Source: Salsipaludibacter sp963735045
Lineage (GTDB): Bacteria; Actinomycetota; Nitriliruptoria; Nitriliruptorales; Nitriliruptoraceae
DNA: 64,000 bases
Assembly: GCA_963735045.1 (NCBI GenBank)
Contig: CAVTIZ010000003.1
Coordinates: forward strand, 496,001 to 560,000
Direction of reading: 5' to 3'
Shown: positions 17,085-26,803 of the stretch, in pieces
Layout of the letters: the number at the start of each line of letters is the position of its first letter
Position numbering within the stretch: the stretch's first letter is position 1
The notes under the pieces: model-generated
Databases searched by the model: none
What the model was told of the DNA's origin: nothing
Seen by the model: the letters and a program-made list of their open reading frames with translations, nothing else
Translations under genes and position numbers: made by a program

Positions 17085-18605
17085 ATGAGTTCCAGCACGC
17101 CCAGCACCGGCACCGTCCGTGACTTCCGCCTGCCCGACCTGGGGGAGGGGCTGGAGGAGGGCGAGATCGTCGAGTGGCACGTCGCCGTCGGCGACGTCAT
17201 CGCGCTCAACGCCACCGTCGCCTCGGTGGAGACCGCCAAGGCCGTCGTCGACGTGCCGTCACCCTTCGCCGGCACGATCGTGGAACTGGTCGGCGACGTC
17301 GGCGAGACCCTGGAGGTCGGCGAGGTCTTCGTTCGCATCGACACCTCCGGTGGCGCAGCGGCCGGGCCGGCCGCTGCCGCCGGCGGCGACGGATCCCGGT
17401 CCGACGAGGCCGATTCCCCACCAGGGTCCGACGACGACGCGTTGGACGCCACCGACATGGTCCCGCGCTCGACCGGTCTGGACGCCGACGAGGAACCCCA
17501 GCCGCTGGTGGGCTACGGCAACCGCGAGGGGGGCTCGCGTCGTCGCCGTCGGGGCAGCGCGGCCACCGCCGAGTCGGCCGACGAGTCCGCCGACACCGGG
17601 GCGCCCGCGGGTGCGGCCGTGCTGGCCAAGCCACCGGTCCGCAAGCTGGCCAAGGACCTCGGGGTCGACCTCGCGGACGTGGCCCCGGGCAGTGGCAGCG
17701 ACGGGATCATCACCCGTGATGACGTCCGGGCCGCGGCGGCGGGGGCGATGGTCGCCGACCAGGCACCCGCCCCCTCCAGCTCCGCACCGCCGACGACGGC
17801 AACCGCAACCGCCCCGGCTGCGCCGACCATGTTCGGCACGGCGGGGGAGAAGCCCGTCGCCGGGTTCCGTGGTCGCGTCCCGGGCGAGGTCGAGGAGGTC
17901 CGCGGGGTCCGCAAGCGCATCATCGCGAAGATGTCGCAGTCGCGCCGCGAGATCCCGCACGCGACCTGTCGCACCGACGCCGACGTCACCGAGCTGTGGG
18001 AGCTGCGTCGGACCCTGACCGCGGCGGCCCGCGCCGAGGGCCACGACGTCAAGGTCACCCCGACCGCGCTGGTGATGCGGGCCACCGTGCTCGCGCTGCG
18101 CCGGTTCCCGACGCTCAACGCCACCTTCGACGCCCCGGGGACCGACGGGGCCGGGGAGCACGGCACGATCCGCCTGCACGAGCCCATCCACCTCGGCGTG
18201 GCCGTCGACACCGACAACGGGCTGATGGTGCCGGTCGTGCGCGATGCCCACGCCAAGTCGACCCTGCAGTTGGCACGGGAGGCCGCCGAGCTGGCCGCGA
18301 AGTGCCGGGACGGGTCGGTCACGCCCGCAGACCTCACGGGGGGGACCTTCACCGTCGACAACTACGGCTCGTTCGGCAACGACGACGGCAACCCGATCAT
18401 CAACCACCCGGAGGTCGGCATCCTGGGCGTCGGCACCATGCGCGAGCGCCCGTGGGTGGTGGATGGCGAGGTGGTGGCCCGGCGTGTGTGTTCCTTCACG
18501 CTGGCGTTCGACCACCGGGTCGCCGACGGTGGGGAGGCCGGTCGCTTCACGACCTACGTGGCCGACCTGTGTGCCGCCCCGTCGACCCTGTTGCTGCACC
18601 TGTGA
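17085..18605 (+). CDS. bkdC: 2-oxoacid dehydrogenase E2, dihydrolipoyl acyltransferase
   Basis: Core of the complex; moves the acyl group from lipoamide to CoA. 506 residues in three parts: an N-terminal lipoyl domain with Lys52 in VETAKAVVD, a long acidic then Ala/Pro-rich linker (about 90-180), a peripheral-subunit binding domain (KPPVRKLAKDLGVD, then GIITRDDV, about 183-222) and the catalytic domain (from about 270) ending with the FDHRVADGG active-site motif. Only one lipoyl domain is present. Spaced 61 bases from E1 beta with AGGAG before the ATG. Confidence 0.93.
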   Translation: MSSSTPSTGTVRDFRLPDLGEGLEEGEIVEWHVAVGDVIALNATVASVETAKAVVDVPSPFAGTIVELVGDVGETLEVGEVFVRIDTSGGAAAGPAAAAGGDGSRSDEADSPPGSDDDALDATDMVPRSTGLDADEEPQPLVGYGNREGGSRRRRRGSAATAESADESADTGAPAGAAVLAKPPVRKLAKDLGVDLADVAPGSGSDGIITRDDVRAAAAGAMVADQAPAPSSSAPPTTATATAPAAPTMFGTAGEKPVAGFRGRVPGEVEEVRGVRKRIIAKMSQSRREIPHATCRTDADVTELWELRRTLTAAARAEGHDVKVTPTALVMRATVLALRRFPTLNATFDAPGTDGAGEHGTIRLHEPIHLGVAVDTDNGLMVPVVRDAHAKSTLQLAREAAELAAKCRDGSVTPADLTGGTFTVDNYGSFGNDDGNPIINHPEVGILGVGTMRERPWVVDGEVVARRVCSFTLAFDHRVADGGEAGRFTTYVADLCAAPSTLLLHL

Positions 18606-20035
18606 GCGGGTCCGGACCGGACACCGTGTTCGACGTGGTCGTGGTCGGGGGTGGACCGGGCGGCTACGCCACGGCCTTCCGGGCGGCGGCCCGTGGCCTG
18701 GACGTGGCGATGGTCGAGGAGGCCGAGGTCGGCGGGACCTGCCTGCACTGGGGCTGCATTCCGTCCAAGGCGTCGCTGCACGTCGCCGAACTGCTCGACG
18801 AGGTCGAGCGCGGACCGGTGATGGGCCTGGACCTGTCGCTCAACGGCATCGACGGCGACGAGTTGGCCGCGTTCCGACGTGGGGTGGTCGACCGGCTCCA
18901 CCGCGGGCTGGTCGGCCTGGCCCGCCAGCGCACGACCCTGGTCGCGGGGCGCGGACGGGTGGTCGAGCCCGGCGTGGTCGCGGTCACCGACGCCGACGGC
19001 GCCCAGGAGCGCGTCGCCGGTCGCCACGTGGTCGTCGCCACCGGATCCCGCGTGCGCTCGTTGCCGGGCATCGACGTGGACGGCACGGTGGTGCAGACCT
19101 CCGACGACGCGGTGCACTTCACCACGGCGCCGGGACGGGCGCTGATCGTGGGCGCCGGGGCCATCGGCATGGAGTTCGCGTCGATGTGGGCCCCGATGGG
19201 GACCGAGGTGACCATCGTGGAGGCCCTGGACCGGGTGCTGCCGCTGGAGGACGCCGACGTGTCCGCCGCGGTCGCCAAGGCCTACCGGGCACGTGGCATC
19301 GACCTGCACGTCGGCGCCACGGTCGCGTCCGTGGACGTCGACGAGGGCATGGCGGCGGTGACCATCGAGGCGGACGGCGCCACGACCACGCGCGAGGTGG
19401 ATGTGGTGCTGGTGGCCGTGGGTCGTGCGCCGCGGACCGACGACCTCGGGATCGACGAGGTGCTGGACGAGCGCGGGTTCGTCGTGACCGACGACTTCGG
19501 GGCCACCGCGATCGACGGGCTGTGGGCCGTCGGCGACGTCCGCCCCACCCTGGCCCTGGCCCACGCCGCGTTCGTCGAGGGCTTCGTCGTCGCCGACCGG
19601 ATCGCCGGGGTCGCCGACGTGGTCCCCGTCGACCACACCCACACGCCACGGGTCACCTACTGCCACCCGGAGGCCGCCTCGGTCGGGCTGACCGAGGACC
19701 AGGCCGTCGAACGGTTCGGTGCCGACGGGGTCACGGCGACCACGGTCACGCTGATGGGCAACGCCAAGGGGATCATCCACGGGTCGCCGGGCTTCGCCAA
19801 GGTGGTGGTCCGGCGCGAGGGTCCGGGGGTGGCCCCCGGCGCCACCGGCGAGGTGCTCGGCGTCCACGTGGTCGGCCCGCACGCCACCGACCTGATCGCC
19901 GAGGGCGCCCTGGCGACGTCGTGGGGCGCCCTTCCCGAGGAACTCGGCGCGATCAGCCACGCGCACCCGACCCTCTACGAGGCCCTGGGCGAGGCCTGGA
20001 TGTCCGCTGCCGGCCTGCCGTTCCACGCCCACTGA
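18602..20035 (+). CDS. lpdA: Dihydrolipoyl dehydrogenase (E3)
   Basis: FAD flavoprotein that reoxidises dihydrolipoamide with NAD. 477 residues. The N-terminal GGGPGGYATAF binds FAD, the redox disulfide is Cys47/Cys52 in GGTCLHWGCIPSK, GAGAIGMEFAS is the NAD motif, and the catalytic His-Glu pair is in SHAHPTLYEALGEA. Its GTG overlaps the E2 stop. A complex-specific E3 completes the operon, so the complex need not share one with pyruvate dehydrogenase. Confidence 0.94.
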   Translation: MSGSGPDTVFDVVVVGGGPGGYATAFRAAARGLDVAMVEEAEVGGTCLHWGCIPSKASLHVAELLDEVERGPVMGLDLSLNGIDGDELAAFRRGVVDRLHRGLVGLARQRTTLVAGRGRVVEPGVVAVTDADGAQERVAGRHVVVATGSRVRSLPGIDVDGTVVQTSDDAVHFTTAPGRALIVGAGAIGMEFASMWAPMGTEVTIVEALDRVLPLEDADVSAAVAKAYRARGIDLHVGATVASVDVDEGMAAVTIEADGATTTREVDVVLVAVGRAPRTDDLGIDEVLDERGFVVTDDFGATAIDGLWAVGDVRPTLALAHAAFVEGFVVADRIAGVADVVPVDHTHTPRVTYCHPEAASVGLTEDQAVERFGADGVTATTVTLMGNAKGIIHGSPGFAKVVVRREGPGVAPGATGEVLGVHVVGPHATDLIAEGALATSWGALPEELGAISHAHPTLYEALGEAWMSAAGLPFHAH

Positions 20036-20077
20036 CCCCTGGGTGGGGCCGGGCCGATCCCCGCCGAAGGACGACGG

Positions 20078-20671
20078 ATGCCGCCGCCGCCACGGGCCGC
20101 CCCGCTGTTGGTGGTCGTGGGCGGCCTGCCAGCGACCGGCAAGACCACGATCTGTCGCGCCGTGGCCACGGCTGCGGGTGCTGCCCACGTGCGCCTCGAG
20201 ACCATTGAGCAGTCGATCCGTCGTGCCGACGACGACGGCGGGCCGGGCGCGCTGGCGACGGCCGTGGATCGGGGGTTGGGCTACGGCATCGCCCAGGACG
20301 TCGCCGTCGACCTGCTGCGGTGCGGTGTCGACGTGGTGGCCGACTCCGTCAACCCGATCGCAGTGACGCGCCGGGCGTGGCTCGACGTGGCCAGGGCCGG
20401 CGGGGCCGAGGTCGTCCAGGTCGAGGTGCGTTGCTCCGACGAGGTCCAACACCAGCGCCGGTCGGTGACGCGATCGGTCGACATCGTCGGACTCACGCCG
20501 CCGACGTGGAACCAGATCCAGCAGCGCGCGTGGGAACCCTGGGACGCCGACGTGGTCATCGACACCGCGGGCGCATCGCCACGGGCAAGCACCACCGAAC
20601 TCCTTCGGGCGCTGGGCCTGCGAGCCGACCACCCGCACACCGAGGACGTACACGAGACCACGACGTCCTGA
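20078..20671 (+). CDS. P-loop kinase-like protein (AAA_33 type)
   Basis: 197-residue ATP-binding protein of the small zeta-toxin/AAA_33 kinase group. Walker A is GLPATGKT (16-23). An Asp near 105 in VVADSVNPIA and arginine-rich lid residues (QHQRRSVTRSV) fit a nucleoside or small-molecule kinase; the substrate is unknown. GAAGGA precedes the ATG, and only 42 bases separate it from E3, so it may be read through from that operon. It is the last gene before composition drops. Confidence 0.75.
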   Translation: MPPPPRAAPLLVVVGGLPATGKTTICRAVATAAGAAHVRLETIEQSIRRADDDGGPGALATAVDRGLGYGIAQDVAVDLLRCGVDVVADSVNPIAVTRRAWLDVARAGGAEVVQVEVRCSDEVQHQRRSVTRSVDIVGLTPPTWNQIQQRAWEPWDADVVIDTAGASPRASTTELLRALGLRADHPHTEDVHETTTS

Positions 20672-21248
20672 GGAATCCGGATGCCGGGTCGGCCCACCAC
20701 TCCGTCCCCGGGATCTGCTGGGGAGGCCCTCCCTCAACAACGATCTCGGCCCTCCGATATCTGGGGGATACCGACACTTTCGCCAGCGGACCCCGAACCG
20801 TCGGAGGCCGCGGGATCTCGATACCGCGAGGATCTTCGGCGACATCTGCGAGGACCACAAGACCTTGCGAGAACACCGGGAGCTCGACGCGCCAAGGGGG
20901 TGCAGTGAAGCTAATGGGCGCACGTAAGGTCGGACCTCGGCGGCAGGCCCAGACCCTCTGGCACTCTGGAACGCCTTCGTCGCCATGCAGCCCGGCTGAC
21001 CTCCCTGACCGTGGGACGACAGGACGCGGCATCCACATACGGCGGCGTGTCCGGATCCAACTCGAGATTGCGCCCCATGATCTATGGCACTCCACCGCCA
21101 GAAGGCTCGCGGCAGGAGGTTGAGTGAACTCTATGGCAGGATGAACGACCTCTCCTGCCACTAGGCTGCCTCGTGGGCTGCGGATTAGGAAGCCAAGTTG
21201 TTCCACCTGTTGAGAATCTACGGGCGGTCGGAGGAAAGCGAACTACCA
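20672..21248. other. Gene-free border of the accessory region
   Basis: 577 bases with no supported gene. GC falls here compared with the first 20 kb. It holds weak relatives of the dispersed spacer motif, for example GGATACCGACACTTTCG at 20767-20783. Confidence 0.5.
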
Positions 21249-22022
21249 ATGGGACCTGTGCTTGTTGAATGGAGCTAGCGACCTCACGGCTCCGCAGGCA
21301 ATGGCAGAGTACATAATTCGCGAGCGATGCCATCCGTACGATGACGCTTGGGTTGCTGCTTCCAATAGCGGCGCCCCGCTCTCTGGAGCTGTAAGACGAC
21401 TGTTTCTTGCTCACCTGGGGCCTCCGCTGAACCGAGATACACTTACGGAGATACCCACCGACCATCTGCAAGGCTTAGTCGCAGAGTACCTGTGGCTGTC
21501 AACAATCCAGAACCGGCGCGATACAAGAACCGTTCGACGAGTTGAACCGCCCGGATACTCACCCACGGATCCGGGCGGCGACGGACTTGTAGTGTACGAG
21601 GATGGCGGGGGATCCCTAAGCTACAGATCTGGGAGATAAAGAAGGACGAATCTGCGGCGGGAGTTGGCGCCAAGGTCAAGGCCATCCTCAATCAAATCGA
21701 CGATCGGGCTCTTGAGTACCTAGCCCGCTACTCGAAAGTTCACCAAGATCTTGAGGCTGGCAGCCCTGAGGTAGCAGCGTTGTATGCCTCTTTGGCGAAG
21801 CTTCTACGACCGTTCGGATCGAGAGGGTTGGCGTCGGGGCGGCCGTCGCCGACCTCAGAGCCTAGGGCCGTCGCGGCCGGTGACTGCTTTAATCGGCTCC
21901 CGGGGGCCTTTCCCCAGTTTGTGGGCAGCAGCGATCGGTTGGAAGGCATGCTTCACGGGATTGGTGATGAGTTCGCCGACTTCTGCACGAGAGTCTGGAG
22001 CCATGTGTGGACCGGGCTCTAG
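21249..22022 (+). pseudogene. HamA-like (DUF1837) PD-(D/E)XK nuclease, frame-broken
   Basis: Pieced together from three frames this encodes about 255 residues. The key block is GGDGLVVYE followed about 15 residues later by QIWEIKK, the D...ExK pattern of PD-(D/E)XK nucleases, then a helical part with LARYSKVHQDLEAG and a C-terminus FPQFVGSS...VWTGL. This matches my recollection of DUF1837 proteins of Hachiman (HamA) and AbpA defence systems. Frame changes lie near 21610 and 21810, and possibly near the start (ATG 21249, then TTG 21262). The stop at 22020-22022 overlaps the helicase start at 22007. Activity depends on whether the frame changes are real. Confidence 0.55.
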
Positions 22023-25000
22023 ATCCCGAACTACTCGCTGAAGCGCTAGGGCAGCCAGAGAGCCTGCCGAGTGCGGAGGAGTTGGCGGAGTTGCTCGCCC
22101 AGGCTGAGATCCAGTTCTTCATGCGACGCCCTGAAGCGACTCCAGTCTCTTGCGTACCGGGTGGTATCTACACGCGATCGCATCGGCGGATGCCGCCACG
22201 GACCTGTACCCACTTGCCCGCCGGCGAATCTTTCCGAGTCGCCGGCCACATCTTCGACTTGTCGCTGCAGCAAGCACGCCACGATGAACCTGAAGTCCAC
22301 GAGCGGGTTCTGCGCTTCGCCTTCGCTGCGGAGGTGGCCTACGTGCGGTCTGAACTGACGCCGAATGCCATGGCAATGTTGGTCGGCTCGGTGACATCGG
22401 TTCATCGCTGGATTGGTTGAGCCTACGAGAGGATCGTCCGGGGCCGAAGGGGTTGACGAGATCGCGATGGCGATTGGTTGCGCGATCCTGGGCTTCGACC
22501 GCGAACGTGCGATCTCACTTCTCGATCAACTCCGAGAGGTGCTGGATCAAGTCGCCCGACTGGCCGACGAAGTGGACGCCCTCGATCCCCTGGAGGTTGG
22601 CCGCTTCTCGCTCCTTCCGGCCTTCGAGCGAGGGTCTCGGGCTCTCCTGCGCTACCTACTTAGAGGTGGCGAGCAGGCCTAGGTGTCGCAAACGAGTCAT
22701 TCGCGCTGGTCGTCGCGGACCCTCACGGTAGAGAGCACCTGGATGCCAGATGGGTCGCGTCCCACCTCAGGAGCATCACTGGCGAACTCGTCGAGTCGTC
22801 AGTCTGGAGCGCCTTGCCGCCCGACACCCCGGACGGAGTCCGTCGAGCCTTCGTTGTCGGCGATCCCCCAGTCCTGACGCTGTGGCCGCCACAGCGTCAC
22901 ATGGTTGCGGCGGAAGGTGGGGTGAGCCCCCTCGATGAGTCATCGAGACGCGTGGTCCTGACCGTGCCGACGTCGGCAGGAAAGACTCTCGTCAGTCAAC
23001 TGTTTATTCTGACTCATCTCGCACGTGGTGGAGGGGAGTCTGCTACGTGGTTCCGACCCGTAGTCTCGAACGAGAGGTCCGACAGACATCGCAGCCGACT
23101 TCGCCTCGTCGACTTCGGTCGCCTGGAGGAGGCTCTGACAATTTTGAGACTCTGACGCCGCGTAGGCAGGAGCACGTGGAGGTCATGACCCCTGAACGGT
23201 TGGCGAACCTCGTTCGGGACGATGCGGGAAGCAGTCTTGGAGAAATTCTCACTATTCGTTGTTGATGAAGCTCACAGTATCGCCAACGAGGGGCGCGGGT
23301 TCACGCTCGAGTCAGTCATATCAGTCTCAACTGGCTTACATCAAGCACCAATCACCGGATTCTCTTGATGTCAGCAGCCCTTGGCAATAGTGGCGACATC
23401 GTGGCATGGCTAGGAGGAGCGGAGCCCATAGTGACTCGACCGCCAAAGCGAGTGGCGCGGACCACGACGGCTCCATGGTGTCTTCTCTACTAGTCCACGT
23501 TGGACTCAGAGCAAGGACGTTACGAGGCCACGTGCCCGAAAGTGGGTTACCGAAGAGCGTATCCCCACATTCGGCCAGATCACACTCCGTCTGTCTGCAT
23601 CTGGGGAGAAGCATAGCCTCACTACACGAGAGCCCATCGGGAATCTCTCCTTCTTAAGGGATGCCAACGACAACTATCAAGGTGGTCGCCGGAAGCGCGA
23701 TCCAGGACTCTCGACCGCCTTTGAGGACCAATTGGTGCCGCTGCTGTTGCTACTTGGGGAATCACGACCGTCTTGGTGATCCGGTCGACTCGTCGGGAGA
23801 GCCAACGCTTGGCGATCAAGATCGCTGAGCGGCTTGAGGACATACCGGCAGCGACGACTTTGGTCGATCTCGTGTCCGATCGACTCGGCAACGAGCATCC
23901 ATTGACCGGGGCTCTGCGCCGAGGCGTCGCCTTCCATAATGCTGCCTTGTCCGGCGAGGTGCAGGAGGCGTTGGAGGATGCCCTGCGCGACGGGACGCTG
24001 CGCTATGTGGTTGCCACAACCACGCTGACAGAGGGGGTTAATCTACCCGTACGGACTGTCGTACTATTCGCTACACCCGAAGGTAATGAATGGTCGCGTG
24101 AACTCACCCCTAATGAGATTATCAATGCTGTGGGTCGTGCCGGAAGAGCCTGCATCGAGAGCGAAGGGTGGGCGGTCCTGGCAAGGAACGGCCCGCCGAC
24201 GGAAGACGACTTCGGGAAACTGGATCCCGATCGCGATGACATATCTACCTTGTCCCAACTTGCTGCGGAGTCGTCGCTTGACGCCCTAGCGAAGTTCGAG
24301 TCCCTGCTTGCCGAGTCCTCAGACGCAATCTTGAATTCAGCCTTGAGCATTGTTAGCGACTTCATATCTTTCGTCTGGCTCATATCGACGGTGAGCGACG
24401 AATTGGGGCGCCTCCACTCCGCGGAGGACCTAGTCGATGCCCTTCAGTCGACGCTGGCCTGGCAACAGCTGAGCGAGGGCGCACAGCGGCGCTGGATGAC
24501 GCTAGCGGGCGAAGTCAAGAAAGCCTACGTAGATAGCGACCCCATCGCTCGCCGGCGCTGGGCGCGGGTATCGATGTCCGTGGGCAGCGCCAAGTCCCTA
24601 GACGAGCTCAGTCGGTTGGTGGCTGAGGCCGCCCTTGACGCGGATCGAGACATGCTGGCCGAGCCCAAACTGTGCCTCCGATTCCTTGATGACTTGGGTG
24701 TTGTGGAGGCTGTTCGGAGTAGACCTGAATCCCAAGATCGAACCGTCTATGACCGTCAAGCGGCCCCTCGTTCTGAGGTTGAGTTCAACCTCGTCGACCT
24801 GGCTCACGACTGGATGTCAGGAACGCCGGTCGCCGGTCTTGGTGAGCGTCACTTTGAAGCCATCGAGGACTTGGCGTATCGACTTGAGCAGGTGGGGCGA
24901 GTCCGAGAGTGGATCGAGCACTACTTGGCGTGGGGGGTATCCACCGTCGTCAATTGGGCGAACGACCGACTGGCGGCACAGGGATCCGGCCAGCGAGTCT

Positions 25001-25645
25001 GTCCGGAGCTTGGGTCGTACTTGCGGCACGGCGTTGATTCTCAAGTTGCGCTGGGCCTCCTGAGGTCCGGCATGCGATCTCGGCGACTCGCCGTTCTCGT
25101 GGCCCAGGAGTTCGATAGAGAAGCTGAAGCCACGAATCGATTGGTCACGGATTGGATCGCGGCCTTGGGATTGCAGGCCCTTCGAGAACGTTTTGATGCG
25201 ACGGCCACAGACCTGAGTGATCTTCTTGATATTGTCAGGGCCCCTGATCGGGTGGTCGGAGAAGTACTGGCGGGTCGCGTAGCTGCTGTCCCCCTTGAGG
25301 GGTATGTTGAGGTTGGCGCCGAACGCGCACAGCTAGTTCATTCCGTTGAGGATCAAGTGGATCGAATCCTGGTCGTGAGGGAAGATGACGAAAGTGGGCT
25401 TGGGCGGATCTCCATCGAGTATCAGGCTGACGTCGACATCTTGATCAGGACGGGTGTGCCCGTGAAGGTTCAGTCCTCAGATCGACAACTGGAGCCTGGC
25501 AGGCCCAGATCGTCTTGGACGCGTCGGCCTAGGTCTCCCGCGCCCGCCTTTCGCGGACGGCTTGATCGGCACGCCCTGCGAGGCCAACGAAGGCTATGAG
25601 ATCCGGCCGCTCCAACCCTCCAAGGCCGCGCGAACCCTCTGGTAG
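22007..25645 (+). pseudogene. HamB-like Ski2-type DEAH-box helicase, frame-broken in its first half
   Basis: A superfamily 2 helicase of roughly 1,200 residues can be read across frames. Walker A is TVPTSAGKT (about 22968-22990), the DEAH box is FVVDEAHS (about 23257), motif III reads LLMSAALGNS, and the intact 608-codon frame from 23773 carries TTTLTEGVNLP and the motif VI region NAVGRAGRA. At least nine single-base frame changes fall between 22.1 and 23.8 kb, yet each segment stays protein-like without stops. A last change near 25490 may extend the end to 25645. Together with the nuclease it resembles Hachiman or AbpAB anti-phage modules. Codon use is less GC-rich than in the core genes. 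Confidence 0.55.
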
Positions 25646-25934
25646 CCACCGATATGTGCACTCGCCAGATGCGCCTCGTCGGGTGCGACGGCATTGCGGG
25701 CCCTGTCGGTCGCGATCGTTCACTTAGGGATGCTCGCGATCGGTCGACGGCTTTGTGGTCTCGACTGTCCGAGAGTCCTCCGGCGCTCCGACGTTCGACG
25801 AGCAGGCTTGGCTAGAAGCGGTTGCCTGGCGACGGTCTTCCGCACGCGAACGGGTCGACGACCGGCCTTGGGCAGCTCGCCCGTCTCGCCCACCGGTCGT
25901 AGCATCGATGATGTCTACAACCGGGGAGTCAGGT

Positions 25935-26729
25935 ATGGACGTGGCGATAGTCAGCGCGCTAGTGGGAGCGGGCGGAAGCCTGGCCGTGGCGTTGATCGGA
26001 CTACTTCGTTCCGGGGCAGCCGACAGGAAGGCTGACGAGGTCCAGAAGAGGGCTGAAGCTCAGGAGGTCCGGTTGGAGGAGCTGAAGCGGCGGCTGGACG
26101 AAGAACTCGAACTGGCTCGGCGGACGCTGGATGCCCACCAGATCTTTGATCGCTACCGCGAGCCGCTAGCGGACGCCGCCTTTGACCTTCAACACCGCCT
26201 GGGGAATATCATTGATGGCCATTTCCTCTCGGCCTACATAGAGGATGACGACCGTAAGGATTTGGCGATCAACTCAACGCTGTTTCGCGTGGCACAGTAC
26301 TTCGGGTGGCGTGAGGCTTTGCGCCGAAGTGTGCAGTACTACCAGTTCCACGAAGCACGAGAGCTACGAGAGATCTCCGACACGCTTGGGAAGATCTCTC
26401 GGGAATGGGCCACAGATCGAAACGGGAGCCATCTGATGATCTGGCATGAGTCCCAGCGCGCCGTGGGCGAACTCATGCTGGAGCCAGGGCAAGACGAGTT
26501 GCCGACCGTGATCGGCTTCGCCAAATTCAGCGATCGCATCGGGGACTTCTTGCCATGGCTCGTTGCGGTCGAGGGTTCGGTGCGAGATCAATCCGCCCAG
26601 CAGAGTCCCCGACTTGCTGAGCTGAAGCGCTATGTCGTCGAACTCGTGCGGCAGCTCGATCCCGAGTCAGTGCGCTTCAGCGACGAAGATCTCGGTCTCG
26701 TCAATGAAACGGGCGATGGGCCCCACTGA
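25935..26729 (+). CDS. Membrane-anchored coiled-coil protein of unknown function
   Basis: 264 residues, not recognised. A single N-terminal transmembrane helix (about 4-22, AIVSALVGAGGSLAVALIGL) is followed by a charged coiled coil (about 25-65, rich in Glu, Lys, Arg with QKRAEAQE) and a soluble helical domain with Tyr/Trp-rich patches (VAQYFGWREALRR). Such anchored proteins occur near anti-phage genes in actinobacteria, and this one follows the helicase by 290 bases, but a functional link is inference. The ATG at 25935 has a GGAG site; an ATG at 25908 is also possible. Confidence 0.65.
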   Translation: MDVAIVSALVGAGGSLAVALIGLLRSGAADRKADEVQKRAEAQEVRLEELKRRLDEELELARRTLDAHQIFDRYREPLADAAFDLQHRLGNIIDGHFLSAYIEDDDRKDLAINSTLFRVAQYFGWREALRRSVQYYQFHEARELREISDTLGKISREWATDRNGSHLMIWHESQRAVGELMLEPGQDELPTVIGFAKFSDRIGDFLPWLVAVEGSVRDQSAQQSPRLAELKRYVVELVRQLDPESVRFSDEDLGLVNETGDGPH

Positions 26730-26803
26730 CCGAGCGTCCGTCATGGCGGGCCGCTCGCAATCGGTGATGGGCGACATCATTCGCGGGAGGGCTAGGGATC
26801 AGT

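Noticed and set aside
18554..20986. 810-codon minus-strand frame opposite E3 and the kinase
   Set aside because: Antisense to clear catalytic motifs of lpdA; low-complexity His/Gly/Asp composition.
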